This document shows, in pieces, positions 1 to 8,883 of a stretch of DNA of 64,000 nt (position 1 is its first letter; each line of letters opens with the position of its first letter). The notes under the pieces are model-generated. The model made no database searches and was not told where the DNA came from. It saw only the letters and a program-made list of their open reading frames with translations. A program made the translations under genes and the position numbers. The stretch covers positions 9,482-73,481 of the forward strand of contig CAVENX010000033.1 of NCBI GenBank assembly GCA_963617275.1. The letters run 5' to 3'. The stretch is from Limivicinus sp963617275. Its GTDB lineage: Bacteria > Bacillota > Clostridia > Oscillospirales > Oscillospiraceae.

Positions 1-2
1 AT

Positions 3-503
3 GAAAGCGGACTGCTGTTCATCCATTCCGGCAAAATGGACGCCGGGAAAAAGACCGCAGAGCTTCTTGACGCGTTTTATTCCGTGCCGGAGCTTGACGC
101 CGCGCTCATTATTGCCGGTTCAGTTCCCGATGGCATGAAGGATGCGCTTCTGCCGCGCTTTGAGCGCGACGCTCGTGTGAAATACCTCGGCTGGCTCACG
201 GCGGACAGGCTTATTGAATATCTCTGCGCAAGCGATATGTATTTGCAGCCGGGCACGGTATCGGCAACCATGGAAAATTCAATGTGCTGCCGCTGCGCGC
301 AGATGCTTTATCCGACCGACGCGTATATAAGGGCATTCCCGAAAGATATGGCGTTCTGGGTAAAGGACGCGGACGACATCCTCGCCGCTTTCAGGGCGGT
401 TTCGGAAAATGCCGGAATTATCGGCGGCATGAGGGCAAGTGCATATGCCTGCGCCAAAGAAATACTGGATTATAAAAAGCTTGCTGCAAGGCTTTACAGA
501 TGA
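3..503 (+). CDS. Glycosyltransferase, C-terminal part (5' end outside window)
   Basis: The frame is open from the first bases of the window (reading ESGLLFIHSGKMDAGKK), so the gene starts upstream and only the C-terminal ~166 residues are present. The layout (IIAGSVPDGM, then LGWLTADRLIEYLCASDMYLQPGT) is that of the nucleotide-sugar-binding half of a GT-B fold glycosyltransferase, with SDMYLQPG in the usual acceptor-loop position. The usual E-x7-E motif is not clear, so the family is uncertain. The stop overlaps the region just before the epimerase gene, consistent with one exopolysaccharide operon. The role in capsule/exopolysaccharide repeat-unit assembly is inferred from context. Confidence 0.7.
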   Translation, partial: ESGLLFIHSGKMDAGKKTAELLDAFYSVPELDAALIIAGSVPDGMKDALLPRFERDARVKYLGWLTADRLIEYLCASDMYLQPGTVSATMENSMCCRCAQMLYPTDAYIRAFPKDMAFWVKDADDILAAFRAVSENAGIIGGMRASAYACAKEILDYKKLAARLYR

Positions 504-523
504 TTCGGAGGAGCGCGAAGGAC

Positions 524-1684
524 ATGAAAAAAATAATGCTTGTGTTCGGCACAAGACCCGAAGCAATAAAAATGTGCCCGCTGGTCAACGAGCTTAAAAG
601 GCGCGAAAGTCTCGAGGTAAAGGTCTGCGTAACCGGGCAGCACCGGCAGATGCTCGATCAGGTGCTGAAGACCTTTGGCGTCGTGCCGGATTACGATCTG
701 TCCGTGATGAAAGACAGGCAGACGCTTTTTGACATCACGGTGAACATTCTCGACGCCATAAAAACCGTGTTTGAGCATGAAAATCCCAACGTCGTGCTTG
801 TCCACGGCGATACCTCCACGACCTTTGTCACGGCTCTTGCATGCTTCTATATGCAGATACCCGTGGGGCACGTTGAGGCAGGGCTTCGCACATATAATAT
901 CTACTCCCCGTATCCGGAGGAATTCAACCGTCAGGCAGTCGGGATAATCGCCCGCTATAACTTTGCTCCCACTGCCGCTGCAAGCGAAAACCTCCTGCGC
1001 GAGGGCAAGAAAGCCGACACGATCTACGTCACCGGCAACACCGTTATAGACGCGATGCGTCATACGGTTTCGCCAGATTACCGGCATACCGAGCTTGACT
1101 GGGTCGGGCAGGACAGGTTTATTTTTATCACCGCCCACCGCAGGGAAAATCTCGGTGAGCCGATGCACCGTATGTTCAGGGCGATACGGCGCGTACTCAA
1201 TGAGCATCCGGACGTCAAGGCAATATATCCCATCCACATGAATCCGGCCGTGCGCAAGGCCGCCGATGAGGAGCTGGGCGATTGTGCGCAGATACATATC
1301 ATTGAACCGCTTGACGTGGTTGACTGCCACAATTTTGAAGCGCGCTGCTATCTCTGTCTTACCGCCAGCGGCGGTATACAGGAGGAATGTCCGAGCTTCG
1401 GAAGACCGGTTCTTGTTATGCGCGACACCACGGAACGCCCCGAGGGCGTCAGAGCCGGAACGCTGAAGCTTGTCGGAACGGATGAGGAAAATATATACAG
1501 GCAGTTTACTCTGCTTCTTGACAGCAGAGAAGAATATGATAAAATGGCGCACGCCGCCAATCCCTACGGCGACGGCCGCGCCTGCGAAAGAATAGCCGAT
1601 ATTCTGGAGGGCAGGGATTATACGCCGTTTGCCCCGAATCAAGCAGGTGAAAGTTATGTTTTCAGTAGTTATCCCGGCTTATAA
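524..1684 (+). CDS. wecB: UDP-N-acetylglucosamine 2-epimerase (non-hydrolysing)
   Basis: Predicted 386 residues, the usual family length. It starts MKKIMLVFGTRPEAIKMCPL, the family's signature N-terminus, and carries HVEAGLRTYN and FITAHRRENLG motifs and the TASGGIQEE nucleotide-binding segment. It interconverts UDP-GlcNAc and UDP-ManNAc in the cytosol, feeding ManNAc-type sugars into surface polysaccharide. The ATG at 524 is chosen because GGAGG and AAGGA lie just upstream and because it gives the conserved N-terminus; an in-frame ATG at 500 would add eight unconserved residues. The 3' end overlaps the next glycosyltransferase by 29 bp, which suggests translational coupling. Confidence 0.93.
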   Translation: MKKIMLVFGTRPEAIKMCPLVNELKRRESLEVKVCVTGQHRQMLDQVLKTFGVVPDYDLSVMKDRQTLFDITVNILDAIKTVFEHENPNVVLVHGDTSTTFVTALACFYMQIPVGHVEAGLRTYNIYSPYPEEFNRQAVGIIARYNFAPTAAASENLLREGKKADTIYVTGNTVIDAMRHTVSPDYRHTELDWVGQDRFIFITAHRRENLGEPMHRMFRAIRRVLNEHPDVKAIYPIHMNPAVRKAADEELGDCAQIHIIEPLDVVDCHNFEARCYLCLTASGGIQEECPSFGRPVLVMRDTTERPEGVRAGTLKLVGTDEENIYRQFTLLLDSREEYDKMAHAANPYGDGRACERIADILEGRDYTPFAPNQAGESYVFSSYPGL

Positions 1685-2597
1685 TGCCGAGCAATGCATT
1701 GAAAGATGCGTCAACAGCGTTCTGAATCAGACATTCGGCGGTTTTGAGATAATAGTTGTCAACGACGGGTCAACCGACGGCACTCTGGAGCGGTTGTCAA
1801 AATTTTCCGACAAGAGGCTCAAAGTCATATCGCAGGAAAACGCCGGTGTGTCGGCAGCGAGAAACACGGGCATTGAAAACGCAAAGAATCCGTACATTTG
1901 CTTCCTTGATTCTGACGACGAGTGGCTGGAAAATCATTTGGCGGCAATGCATGACGCGATCACGAAATTCCCGGACAAGCTGTTTTTCGTAAGCTTCTGC
2001 TATACCGAGCTTCTTGACGGTACGGTCAAAAAGCAGTTTGATTACGATTGCGGCAGTGAGCCGTTTTTTGTGGACGACTTCATGCAGTTTGAGTTTGCGC
2101 ACAATATGCGCAAATGCTTCTGCACCTGCACCGTCTGTGCACACAGAAGCGCGTTTGAAAAATACGGCCTGTTCGAAGTTGGCGTCAGCATATCCGAGGA
2201 TGTTGATATGTGGAACAGGATAATGCTCTTCGAAGGCAAGGTAGTCATCCCAAAGGAGACATTTCTGCGCCACAGGGATCACAGCACTCTGACACGCGCT
2301 CTTCCCGTCGGCGCGCCTTTTATCTTCAACAGCCGTATAGCGGGCTATCTTGCCGGCCCGAATCTCAGCGACCTAAAAAAAGAGGAGCTTAAACGGCTCT
2401 ATAATATAATGGAGCTTTCTTCAATACGCTCGTACATTGTTCACGGAATGAAGCACGAAGGGGCAAAAAGGCTGAAAAACATCGACAGGAATTATGTCTC
2501 CGCAAAAAAATACATTGAAACTCTCATTTCGTTTTTTATTCCATCGTTCATACTGAAAAAATATGTTTTGGGCAAAAACAAGAACTATTTCAAATGA
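1656..2597 (+). CDS. GT2 family glycosyltransferase
   Basis: Predicted 313 residues. The N-terminus MFSVVIPAYNAEQCIERCVN, followed by VNDGSTDGT and the metal-binding LDSDDEW, is the classic GT-A/GT2 fold with a DxD-like motif. It probably adds one sugar from a nucleotide-sugar donor to the lipid-linked exopolysaccharide unit at the inner face of the membrane. The start at 1656 (AGGTGAAAG upstream) lies inside the end of wecB. No transmembrane anchor is obvious. The sugar specificity cannot be read from sequence. Confidence 0.88.
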   Translation: MFSVVIPAYNAEQCIERCVNSVLNQTFGGFEIIVVNDGSTDGTLERLSKFSDKRLKVISQENAGVSAARNTGIENAKNPYICFLDSDDEWLENHLAAMHDAITKFPDKLFFVSFCYTELLDGTVKKQFDYDCGSEPFFVDDFMQFEFAHNMRKCFCTCTVCAHRSAFEKYGLFEVGVSISEDVDMWNRIMLFEGKVVIPKETFLRHRDHSTLTRALPVGAPFIFNSRIAGYLAGPNLSDLKKEELKRLYNIMELSSIRSYIVHGMKHEGAKRLKNIDRNYVSAKKYIETLISFFIPSFILKKYVLGKNKNYFK

Positions 2598-2615
2598 TTA
2601 AAGGAGACCGCCGTT

Positions 2616-3437
2616 TTGAATAAAATTGCAGCAATATTGCTGAGAAACAGAATAGATTACAACGGAAAGCGCTTTGATTCGAATACGGTTCATCTTGAGT
2701 GGTGGCAGAGGAAAGAAAACGTCGGGGACTATATCGCAAGCGTCGTGTACGATTGGATGACACGGGATATAGATCTTTCCCGCCCGAAGCGCAAGGGCAT
2801 ACACCTGACGACTGTCGGCTCGCTTCTCGGCGGCGGAAACTATGACGCAACCGTCTGGGGCAGTGGTATGCTTGACCTTTTTGACGTGCGTACCGTATAC
2901 AAAAAAGCGTGGCTCAGAAAATTCGATGTACGTGCGGTGCGCGGACCGCTTACCCGTGAGGTGCTGATGAACGCGGGCTACGACTGTGCAGATGCCGCGC
3001 TCGGCGATCCCGCCGTCTTGATGCCGCTTATATATCAGAGCCCGTGCGCAGAGAAAAAATACGGCCGCTGCATTGTCAACCATTACATCAACGCGGAAAA
3101 CCTTCATGCTTTTCCCGATTCCGTCTGCATTTCTGCCGGAACAAACGACTATAAAAAATTTATCGACACACTGAAAGCTTCCGGGATTGTCATTTCCTCA
3201 TCGCTGCACGGTGTTATTCTCGCCGAGGCATACGGCATACCGGCAATATATTGCTGCGAAAATCTTGAGAAAACTCTTTTTAAAGTATATGACTATTATT
3301 TTTCGACCGGCAGGTATAATGTAATTGTCGCAAGATCCGTAGAGGAGGCAATGACAATGCAGCCGATGCCGCTGCCTGATCTCTCGGATATGCAGCAGGC
3401 GCTCATCAGTGCTTTCCCCCGCGATCTATGGGAATGA
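2616..3437 (+). CDS. Polysaccharide pyruvyl transferase family protein
   Basis: Predicted 273 residues starting at a TTG codon, with AAGGAG nine bases upstream. The NVGDYIASVVYDWM segment near the N-terminus and SSSLHGVILAEAYGIPAI near residue 200 are hallmarks of the PF04230 polysaccharide pyruvyl transferase family (CsaB/WcaK type), which adds ketal pyruvate from phosphoenolpyruvate to cell-surface glycans. It sits between a GT2 enzyme and a flippase, so the product is probably a pyruvylated exopolysaccharide. Confidence 0.85.
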   Translation: MNKIAAILLRNRIDYNGKRFDSNTVHLEWWQRKENVGDYIASVVYDWMTRDIDLSRPKRKGIHLTTVGSLLGGGNYDATVWGSGMLDLFDVRTVYKKAWLRKFDVRAVRGPLTREVLMNAGYDCADAALGDPAVLMPLIYQSPCAEKKYGRCIVNHYINAENLHAFPDSVCISAGTNDYKKFIDTLKASGIVISSSLHGVILAEAYGIPAIYCCENLEKTLFKVYDYYFSTGRYNVIVARSVEEAMTMQPMPLPDLSDMQQALISAFPRDLWE

Positions 3438-3447
3438 TATTTAAGCC

Positions 3448-4857
3448 ATGGAAGACGAAAAAAGAAGCAGACAGCTGCTGAAAGGAACCGGCATATACGC
3501 CGTCGGCTCGTTCGGGACAAAGATCCTTTCGTTTATCATAGTGCCGATATATACTTATTATATCAGCACTTCCGATATGGGCATCTACGATACGCTGATG
3601 TCAACGATCAGCTTGTTGGCGCCGATTATCACAATGCAGATCTCCGACGCGGCATATAAATTTCTTATTACCGATACTGACGGCAGTGAAAAATACATTT
3701 CGGCGGTTTTGCAGGTTTTGTTTACAAACTGCCTTGCCGCAGCGCTTATAATTTTTGCCGTTGACAGGCTCTGTCATATCCCCTATTGCGCTTATTTCTG
3801 CGCGGTGCTTGTGCTCTCAAGAGGGCTGGACACTTTGCAGAAGCTGCTCAGAGGAATAAAAAAACAATGGTTTTTCGCGTTGTCCGGTATTATGTACAGC
3901 GTCGTTTTCTTGTCCCTTAACATAATTTTTCTGTGTCTGATGGACATGGGCGTACCCGGCCTGTTCAGGAGCGCGATAATAGCCAATATCTGCACGATCG
4001 GCGTTATAATTCTCTCGGAGAAAAGCTTCCGTGTCAATTTTTTCAGGAAACCTGACATAGCGCTTATAAAATCAATGTACGTGTACTCCGCTCCGCTCGT
4101 GCCGAACTATCTCAACTGGTGGGTAATAAACTCATCCGACAGATATATCGTGCTCGGCTTCCTTGGTTCCTCCGCTACCGGAATATTGGCAGTCGCGCAT
4201 AAGTTTCCGACGATGCTGCAATCCATTATAAGCCTGTTCAACAGCTCATGGCAGGATATGGCAATTGCCGAAAACAAAGACGGTCAAGTCAGGGACGGAT
4301 ACTATTCCTTTGTTTTTGAAAAGTATTATCAGTTCGCCTTTTCGCTTCTCCTGTTCCTCATTCCCTTTACCAAGCTCTTTATCCTTCTCGTTATGAGCGA
4401 GAGCTATAAAACCTCATGCGACTATGTGCCGTTTTACTATCTGGGCACCGTGTTTCAGGGCTTCTCCTCTTTCGTCGGCGTTGGATTTCTTAAGAGCAGT
4501 GAGACCAAGAAAGCATTTACCTCAAGCGTTTGGGGCGCGGTAATAAACGCGGCGGTCAATATCGCGCTTATAAGATACATCGGTATTCACGCCGCTGCCG
4601 TCTCGACCTTCGCGGCGTTTTTTATAATGTGGCTCATTCGCGTAAGGCAGACACGCAATGTGCTTGATATCCGCATCAAATACAAAAAGTTCTTTGCCTA
4701 TCTTATCGCCGCAATACTGATATGCGTGCTTTCCATTTTGTTTGCGGAGAAGTTGAATATTCTTCTCGCCGTGATCGGCTTTGTCTTGTTTGCCGTCATA
4801 AACAGGAAGGCGCTTACTTTGGTTTTTTCAGCCGTCAAAAAAAGACTTGCCCGTTGA
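3448..4857 (+). CDS. Polysaccharide repeat-unit flippase (Wzx-like, MATE/MOP superfamily)
   Basis: Predicted 469-residue membrane protein with about 12-14 hydrophobic segments spread along its length. It begins with the typical polysaccharide-flippase pattern (GTGIYAVGSFGTKILSFIIV) and has a loop containing APLVPNYLNWWVINSSDRYI. It probably flips undecaprenyl-linked oligosaccharide across the membrane. It starts 10 bp after the pyruvyl transferase, so it is in the same operon. It ends the polysaccharide block; the next genes are unrelated. Confidence 0.88.
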   Translation: MEDEKRSRQLLKGTGIYAVGSFGTKILSFIIVPIYTYYISTSDMGIYDTLMSTISLLAPIITMQISDAAYKFLITDTDGSEKYISAVLQVLFTNCLAAALIIFAVDRLCHIPYCAYFCAVLVLSRGLDTLQKLLRGIKKQWFFALSGIMYSVVFLSLNIIFLCLMDMGVPGLFRSAIIANICTIGVIILSEKSFRVNFFRKPDIALIKSMYVYSAPLVPNYLNWWVINSSDRYIVLGFLGSSATGILAVAHKFPTMLQSIISLFNSSWQDMAIAENKDGQVRDGYYSFVFEKYYQFAFSLLLFLIPFTKLFILLVMSESYKTSCDYVPFYYLGTVFQGFSSFVGVGFLKSSETKKAFTSSVWGAVINAAVNIALIRYIGIHAAAVSTFAAFFIMWLIRVRQTRNVLDIRIKYKKFFAYLIAAILICVLSILFAEKLNILLAVIGFVLFAVINRKALTLVFSAVKKRLAR

Positions 4858-4900
4858 CGGTTCACCCCATCCGCGCCTTATAAATAAAGAAAGGAATACA

Positions 4901-5608
4901 ATGAGATCCCCTGTTCTGTCAAATAGTTTAAAATACTCGTTCAAGCGCAGTATTCCGATAATGGTCGGATTTTTCCCCGTCGGGGCCGCCTATGGGATAC
5001 TCATGGCCAACGCCGGATACAGCTTCATCTGGTCGGGCTTTGTAAGTCTTTTTGTGTATGCCGGGTCGCTGCAGATGCTGATGATAAGCTTCTTCCAATC
5101 GGATATGTCGATATTCACAATAATTGTCACGTCGCTCCTGCTCAACAGCAGGCATATATTCTACGGGCTTTCGTTTATTGAGAAGTTCAACGGCTACGGC
5201 AAATGGAAATGGTTTCTGATATACGGTATGCCGGATGAAAGCTACTCCCTGCTCTGCTCCTACAAGCCGATAGACGGTGTTGAGGAAAAATGGGTGCATA
5301 TCTTCTCCACGGCGCTGATCTGGATATATTGGATCACGTTTTCCATGCTGGGCGGAATCGTCGGCAGTCTCATTCCGTTTGACACGACCGGTATAGATTT
5401 TGCCCTCACCGCGCTTTTCATCGTGATACTTATCGAACAGATGAAAGGTGCAGAGAGCGTACTGCCCGCAGTGATCGCCGCGGCGGCATCCGTGCTTATG
5501 ATCATACTTTTCGGGTCGGACAGCTTTCTTCTCCCCGCCCTTGTGCTGACCGTTACAATACTCGTTCTTCTCAGACCGAGGCTTGAGAAAAAGGAGGCCA
5601 AGACATGA
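4901..5608 (+). CDS. azlC: AzlC family branched-chain amino acid exporter large subunit
   Basis: Predicted 235 residues with several membrane segments and the AzlC signatures FFPVGAAYGILMANAGYSFIWS, FVYAGSLQM and LLLNSRHIFYGLSF. With AzlD it exports branched-chain amino acids and their analogues. The ATG at 4901 follows AGAAAGGA; an earlier in-frame ATG at 4847 lies inside the flippase gene and adds a non-hydrophobic tail. The stop overlaps azlD in an ATGA arrangement. Confidence 0.92.
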   Translation: MRSPVLSNSLKYSFKRSIPIMVGFFPVGAAYGILMANAGYSFIWSGFVSLFVYAGSLQMLMISFFQSDMSIFTIIVTSLLLNSRHIFYGLSFIEKFNGYGKWKWFLIYGMPDESYSLLCSYKPIDGVEEKWVHIFSTALIWIYWITFSMLGGIVGSLIPFDTTGIDFALTALFIVILIEQMKGAESVLPAVIAAAASVLMIILFGSDSFLLPALVLTVTILVLLRPRLEKKEAKT

Positions 5609-5934
5609 ACATAGACGTCGGAAGAAGCATACTGATAATAGCCGTCTGTTCGCTGTGCACCTTTGCCGAACGCCTTCTGCCCTTTGCCGTATTCGGCAGA
5701 CGCGCTGTTCCCGATGTCGTGCGGTATCTGGGAAAGATACTGCCCATGGCGGTCATCACCGCGCTCACGGTCTACTGCCTGCGCGGCATAAGCTTTGAAT
5801 CGGCATCGGGCTGTGTTCCGGCGCTTGCGGCCGCCGCCGTGACCGCGGCGCTGCATTTCTGGCGCGGCAGTACGCTTATCAGCGTCGTCGGCGGCACGGC
5901 GGTATATATGCTGCTCGTTCAGTGCGTTTTCTGA
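5605..5934 (+). CDS. azlD: AzlD family branched-chain amino acid exporter small subunit
   Basis: Predicted 109 residues with four hydrophobic stretches and the family hallmark FAERLLPFAVFG near residue 20. It is the small partner of AzlC. The ATG overlaps the azlC stop (ATGA), so translation is coupled. Its stop codon abuts, without any spacer, the stop of the convergent ATPase gene on the other strand. No terminator is visible between them. Confidence 0.92.
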   Translation: MNIDVGRSILIIAVCSLCTFAERLLPFAVFGRRAVPDVVRYLGKILPMAVITALTVYCLRGISFESASGCVPALAAAAVTAALHFWRGSTLISVVGGTAVYMLLVQCVF

Positions 5935-6963
5935 TCAGGCGAACAGGGAGTTGATATAGGCGTCGGTAAAGGCGGTAAGGGCGTCAAAATCCATCGCCCG
6001 CTTATATATCTCCTCAAGCTCATCATGCAGCTTTTTTGCCCTGGCAAAGCTCGAAAGGGCTGAATCCGTGAGCATTTTTTCGATTTCCCCGCACTTGAAA
6101 AGCGAATTTTCAAGCGGCTTCGGCACTTCTGTGCCGCCAAGCTCTATTCTCTTAGCCCCGTTGAGCGCATATCCCTCGCCGGCCGCCGCTATTCCGGCTT
6201 CCGGTATGATAACCGCTTCAAAATCGTCTGGGCACAGCGGTGAAAGGCAGTTGACAACGTCAAACCCGCGCCGCCGCGCCTCGTCCGAAATATGTCTGAG
6301 CGCATATCCGGAAAGCGCCTCCCGCCCGGCAAGGATATACAGGCGCTCCTGCTTTTCAAGCTCATCGGAAAGGCGCATTTCCCCCTCCCCGCAGAGACAG
6401 TGCAGAAAGCGGCACGCCGCCTTTCCGTCGGCACTCCCGCGCCTGCGCTTGGGAAAAACCGCCTCGGCGCGTTTTTCGACCGCACGCTTTTCACTCTCGG
6501 CAAGCGGTGCGCCGTACGTTCCCTTCACCGAGGAAAGTGCATTTAGAAAACCGTATGCCGACGCGTACTGCGCTTTGTACGCGGCATACAGCTCTCCCGC
6601 CGCGCATGCGGCCGTCTTTTCAAGCGGTGTGCGGCAAAACCGCGACAAATCAACATAATCCCCGTCAACGCCGAAGCGCGTCGGCTCCGTGCCGTGCGGC
6701 GCGGTGCCGTCCATCCAGCCGCGGCGCACATCGGGAATGTACACCCCGTCAAGGGACGCAGGATCGCCCGAGCAGAGTACATACTCCACATCATACCCGC
6801 GCATTTCCGCCGCCGTGCCTATCCTGCGCATGAATCCGGATTTTCCCGTGCCCGGGCCGCCTTTTATAATGCTGAGATAGTCGCCGCTTCTGCGGCAGAA
6901 GCCGTCATACAGGGAATAAAACCCCAAGGAGCTGTTGGCTCCCAGAAAAAATTTGCTGTTCAT
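5935..6963 (-). CDS. P-loop ATPase of unknown role (PRK06851-like)
   Basis: Predicted 342 residues. A Walker A motif GGPGTGKSGF sits near residue 33, just after FLGANSSLGFYSLYDGF, an arrangement I recognise from a conserved but functionally unassigned Firmicutes ATPase family. A second glycine-rich nucleotide site is not evident. The ATG at 6961-6963 is preceded by GGGAGGTG. The promoter region it shares with the divergent phosphatase carries an inverted repeat. Naming a function would be speculation. Confidence 0.7.
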   Translation of the reverse strand: MNSKFFLGANSSLGFYSLYDGFCRRSGDYLSIIKGGPGTGKSGFMRRIGTAAEMRGYDVEYVLCSGDPASLDGVYIPDVRRGWMDGTAPHGTEPTRFGVDGDYVDLSRFCRTPLEKTAACAAGELYAAYKAQYASAYGFLNALSSVKGTYGAPLAESEKRAVEKRAEAVFPKRRRGSADGKAACRFLHCLCGEGEMRLSDELEKQERLYILAGREALSGYALRHISDEARRRGFDVVNCLSPLCPDDFEAVIIPEAGIAAAGEGYALNGAKRIELGGTEVPKPLENSLFKCGEIEKMLTDSALSSFARAKKLHDELEEIYKRAMDFDALTAFTDAYINSLFA

Positions 6964-6965
6964 AT

Positions 6966-7004
6966 GAGACACCTCCCGTTCATTATATGATATGAGGGTG
7001 TCTC
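6966..7004. promoter_or_regulatory. Inverted repeat in the divergent promoter region
   Basis: Arms GAGACACCTC (6966-6975) and GAGGGTGTCTC (6994-7004) are complementary except for one bulged base. Between them lies ATTATA, which read on the minus strand is a TATAAT -10 box (6982-6987). The minus -35 position is poor. The layout suggests an operator centred on the -10 of the ATPase gene; the regulator is unknown. Confidence 0.35.
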
Positions 7005-7033
7005 GCCGAAGATAAAAAAATGTGAGGAAAAAA

Positions 7034-7687
7034 ATGTACAAAAACATACTCTTTGACTTTGACGGAACCGTTTTCGACACGGTAAAGGGAATAGAACGCT
7101 CCGTAAAATACGCGCTTGACAAGAACGGCATAGTTCTGCCCGTCAATTCTTTCCGCAGCTTTGCGGGTCCTCCGTTCAAGGTGATCTTCAAGGAAAAATA
7201 CGGTTTTGACGATGAGCTTATTGTAAAGATAATCGAAGCGTTCAGGGAGGACTATCTTCCATACGGCATATATGAATCAAGTCCTTTCCCGGGTATCGCG
7301 GAGCTTCTTGACGAGCTGAGGCGGAACGGCTTTAAGCTTGCAATCGCCACGCTGAAACCGCGGACAATGGCGGTCGAACTGCTGGAGCGTTCGGGTCTGT
7401 ACGGAAAGTTCGATGTTATCAGTGGTCAGATCGCCGAGGGCATTGAAACTTTGACCAAGTCGGAGATCGTCCGCGGCGCAATGGATATGCTCGGCGCCAC
7501 GCCGGAGGAGACCGTTCTCGTCGGCGACACGAAATACGATGTAGTCGGCGGACATGAGGCGGGCTTGAAGGTCATCGGCGTCCGCTATGGCTACGCCGAA
7601 AGCGGTGAGCTTGAAAACGCCGGTGCGGATATTATTGCCGAGACCCTCGACGATCTTAAAAAGCTGTTTCTCAGCCATGCGGAATAG
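7034..7687 (+). CDS. HAD family hydrolase, phosphoglycolate phosphatase-like
   Basis: Predicted 217 residues. HAD motif I is DFDGTVFDT near the N-terminus, motif II/III is ATLKPR, and motif IV is VGDTKYDVVGG. A cap domain is inserted after motif I, as in the Gph/PgmB-type C1-capped phosphatases. It probably dephosphorylates a small phosphate ester in the cytosol; the substrate is not predictable. The ATG at 7034 gives the conserved N-terminus and follows GTGAGG; a GTG at 7022 would be the same frame. It is divergent from the P-loop ATPase and ends at a strong terminator. Confidence 0.85.
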   Translation: MYKNILFDFDGTVFDTVKGIERSVKYALDKNGIVLPVNSFRSFAGPPFKVIFKEKYGFDDELIVKIIEAFREDYLPYGIYESSPFPGIAELLDELRRNGFKLAIATLKPRTMAVELLERSGLYGKFDVISGQIAEGIETLTKSEIVRGAMDMLGATPEETVLVGDTKYDVVGGHEAGLKVIGVRYGYAESGELENAGADIIAETLDDLKKLFLSHAE

Positions 7688-7709
7688 CTTCCCGTCTCAT
7701 ATAGACAGC

Positions 7710-7740
7710 AAAAAGGCTTGGGTGACTCCAAGCCTTTTTT
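7710..7740. terminator. Bidirectional intrinsic terminator
   Basis: Perfect 12-bp stem AAAAAGGCTTGG / CCAAGCCTTTTT with a six-base loop, giving a T tract on either strand. It lies between the convergent HAD phosphatase (+) and nagA (-), so it can serve both. Confidence 0.9.
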
Positions 7741-7755
7741 GACATTATCTGTCGA

Positions 7756-8880
7756 TCATTTTACACGTTCGCCGCCGATATAGACCGCTTGCAGCTCGTA
7801 GTTATCGCCGCACACAAGAAAGTCGGCAAATTTACCGTCGGATATTGAGCCGATCATACTCTCCGCGCCAATGGAACAGGCAGGATTGTAAGCCGCGGCT
7901 CTTATCGCGTCCTCCGGCGCAATGCCGAAGGATATCGCTTTTTTTAGGCAGCCGTAAAGATTTGTCGCGGATCCGGCAATGGTTCCGTCGGGAAGCCTTG
8001 CGATGCAGCCGGCAAGATGCACGCTCTGCCCGCCCAGCTCATAATCCCCGTCCGGCATACCGCAGCAGCGCAGAGAGTCGGATATCATCACTATCCGTTC
8101 CGCTCCGAAAAGTCGGAACGCCATGCGCACAACGGACGGATGCACATGCATGCCGTCGCATATAAGCTCCGCCCGCACACGGCTGTCCTCTGCCGCCGCG
8201 GCTATGGGGCCGGGGCGGCGGTGATGTATGGACGGCATCGCGTTGAAAAGATGCGTCAGCTGCGCCGCACCGGCGTCTATCGCACGGCGCGCCGTGTCAT
8301 AATCACAGTCGGTATGCGCAATTGAGACCGTGCACAGCTTTGAAGCTTTTTTGATAAATTCCTCCGCACCGTCAAGCTCCGGCGCAATATCGACTATGCG
8401 CACAAGCCCCTCGCAGCCGTTATACAGCTTTTCAAACGCCGCGAAATCGGGCTTGCAGAGATACTCCGCGTTCTGCGCGCCCTTTCTCTTTTCCGAAAAA
8501 AACGGGCCTTCCATATTGACGCCCATTATCCGCGCCGCGCCGGGATGCGCTTCCCGCTTCACGTGCCGGCCGGTTTTAAACGCTTTGTCCAGCCGGTCAT
8601 ACGGAAGCGTCACACTTGTCGGCGCAAAGGACGTTATTCCGTTTTCCGCCTCGTACCGCGCCATCCTTATAAGTCCGTCCCGCTCTCCATCCGAGAAATC
8701 CGCGCCGGAATTGCCATGAGTATGCACATCGACAAGCCCCGGGATCACCCGCGCCCCGTGCAGATCAACTGCGTCGGCGCGCTCCTCGCCCACATGGACG
8801 AATCTGCCGTCCTCCACACCGAAGCCGCCGCGGCGGAATGTAAAATCATCGGAATAAACCAACGCGTTTTTGAAAAACAT
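7756..8880 (-). CDS. nagA: N-acetylglucosamine-6-phosphate deacetylase
   Basis: Predicted 374 residues, the normal NagA length. The visible metal/substrate motifs are DVHTHGNSGADFSDG, NMEGPFFS (metal-binding glutamate), SIAHTDCDYD, THLFNAMPSIHHRRPG and the catalytic-aspartate region VMISDSLRCCG. It hydrolyses GlcNAc-6-P to glucosamine-6-P and acetate, used in amino-sugar catabolism and cell-wall recycling. It starts three bases after the stop of the upstream alpha/beta hydrolase gene, so the two are co-transcribed. No nagB is present in the window. Confidence 0.95.
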   Translation of the reverse strand: MFFKNALVYSDDFTFRRGGFGVEDGRFVHVGEERADAVDLHGARVIPGLVDVHTHGNSGADFSDGERDGLIRMARYEAENGITSFAPTSVTLPYDRLDKAFKTGRHVKREAHPGAARIMGVNMEGPFFSEKRKGAQNAEYLCKPDFAAFEKLYNGCEGLVRIVDIAPELDGAEEFIKKASKLCTVSIAHTDCDYDTARRAIDAGAAQLTHLFNAMPSIHHRRPGPIAAAAEDSRVRAELICDGMHVHPSVVRMAFRLFGAERIVMISDSLRCCGMPDGDYELGGQSVHLAGCIARLPDGTIAGSATNLYGCLKKAISFGIAPEDAIRAAAYNPACSIGAESMIGSISDGKFADFLVCGDNYELQAVYIGGERVK

Positions 8881-8883
8881 CCC

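Noticed and set aside
494..1642. Long open frame on the strand opposite wecB
   Set aside because: It runs antisense over an obviously real epimerase gene, has no ribosome-binding site and its translation has no family features.
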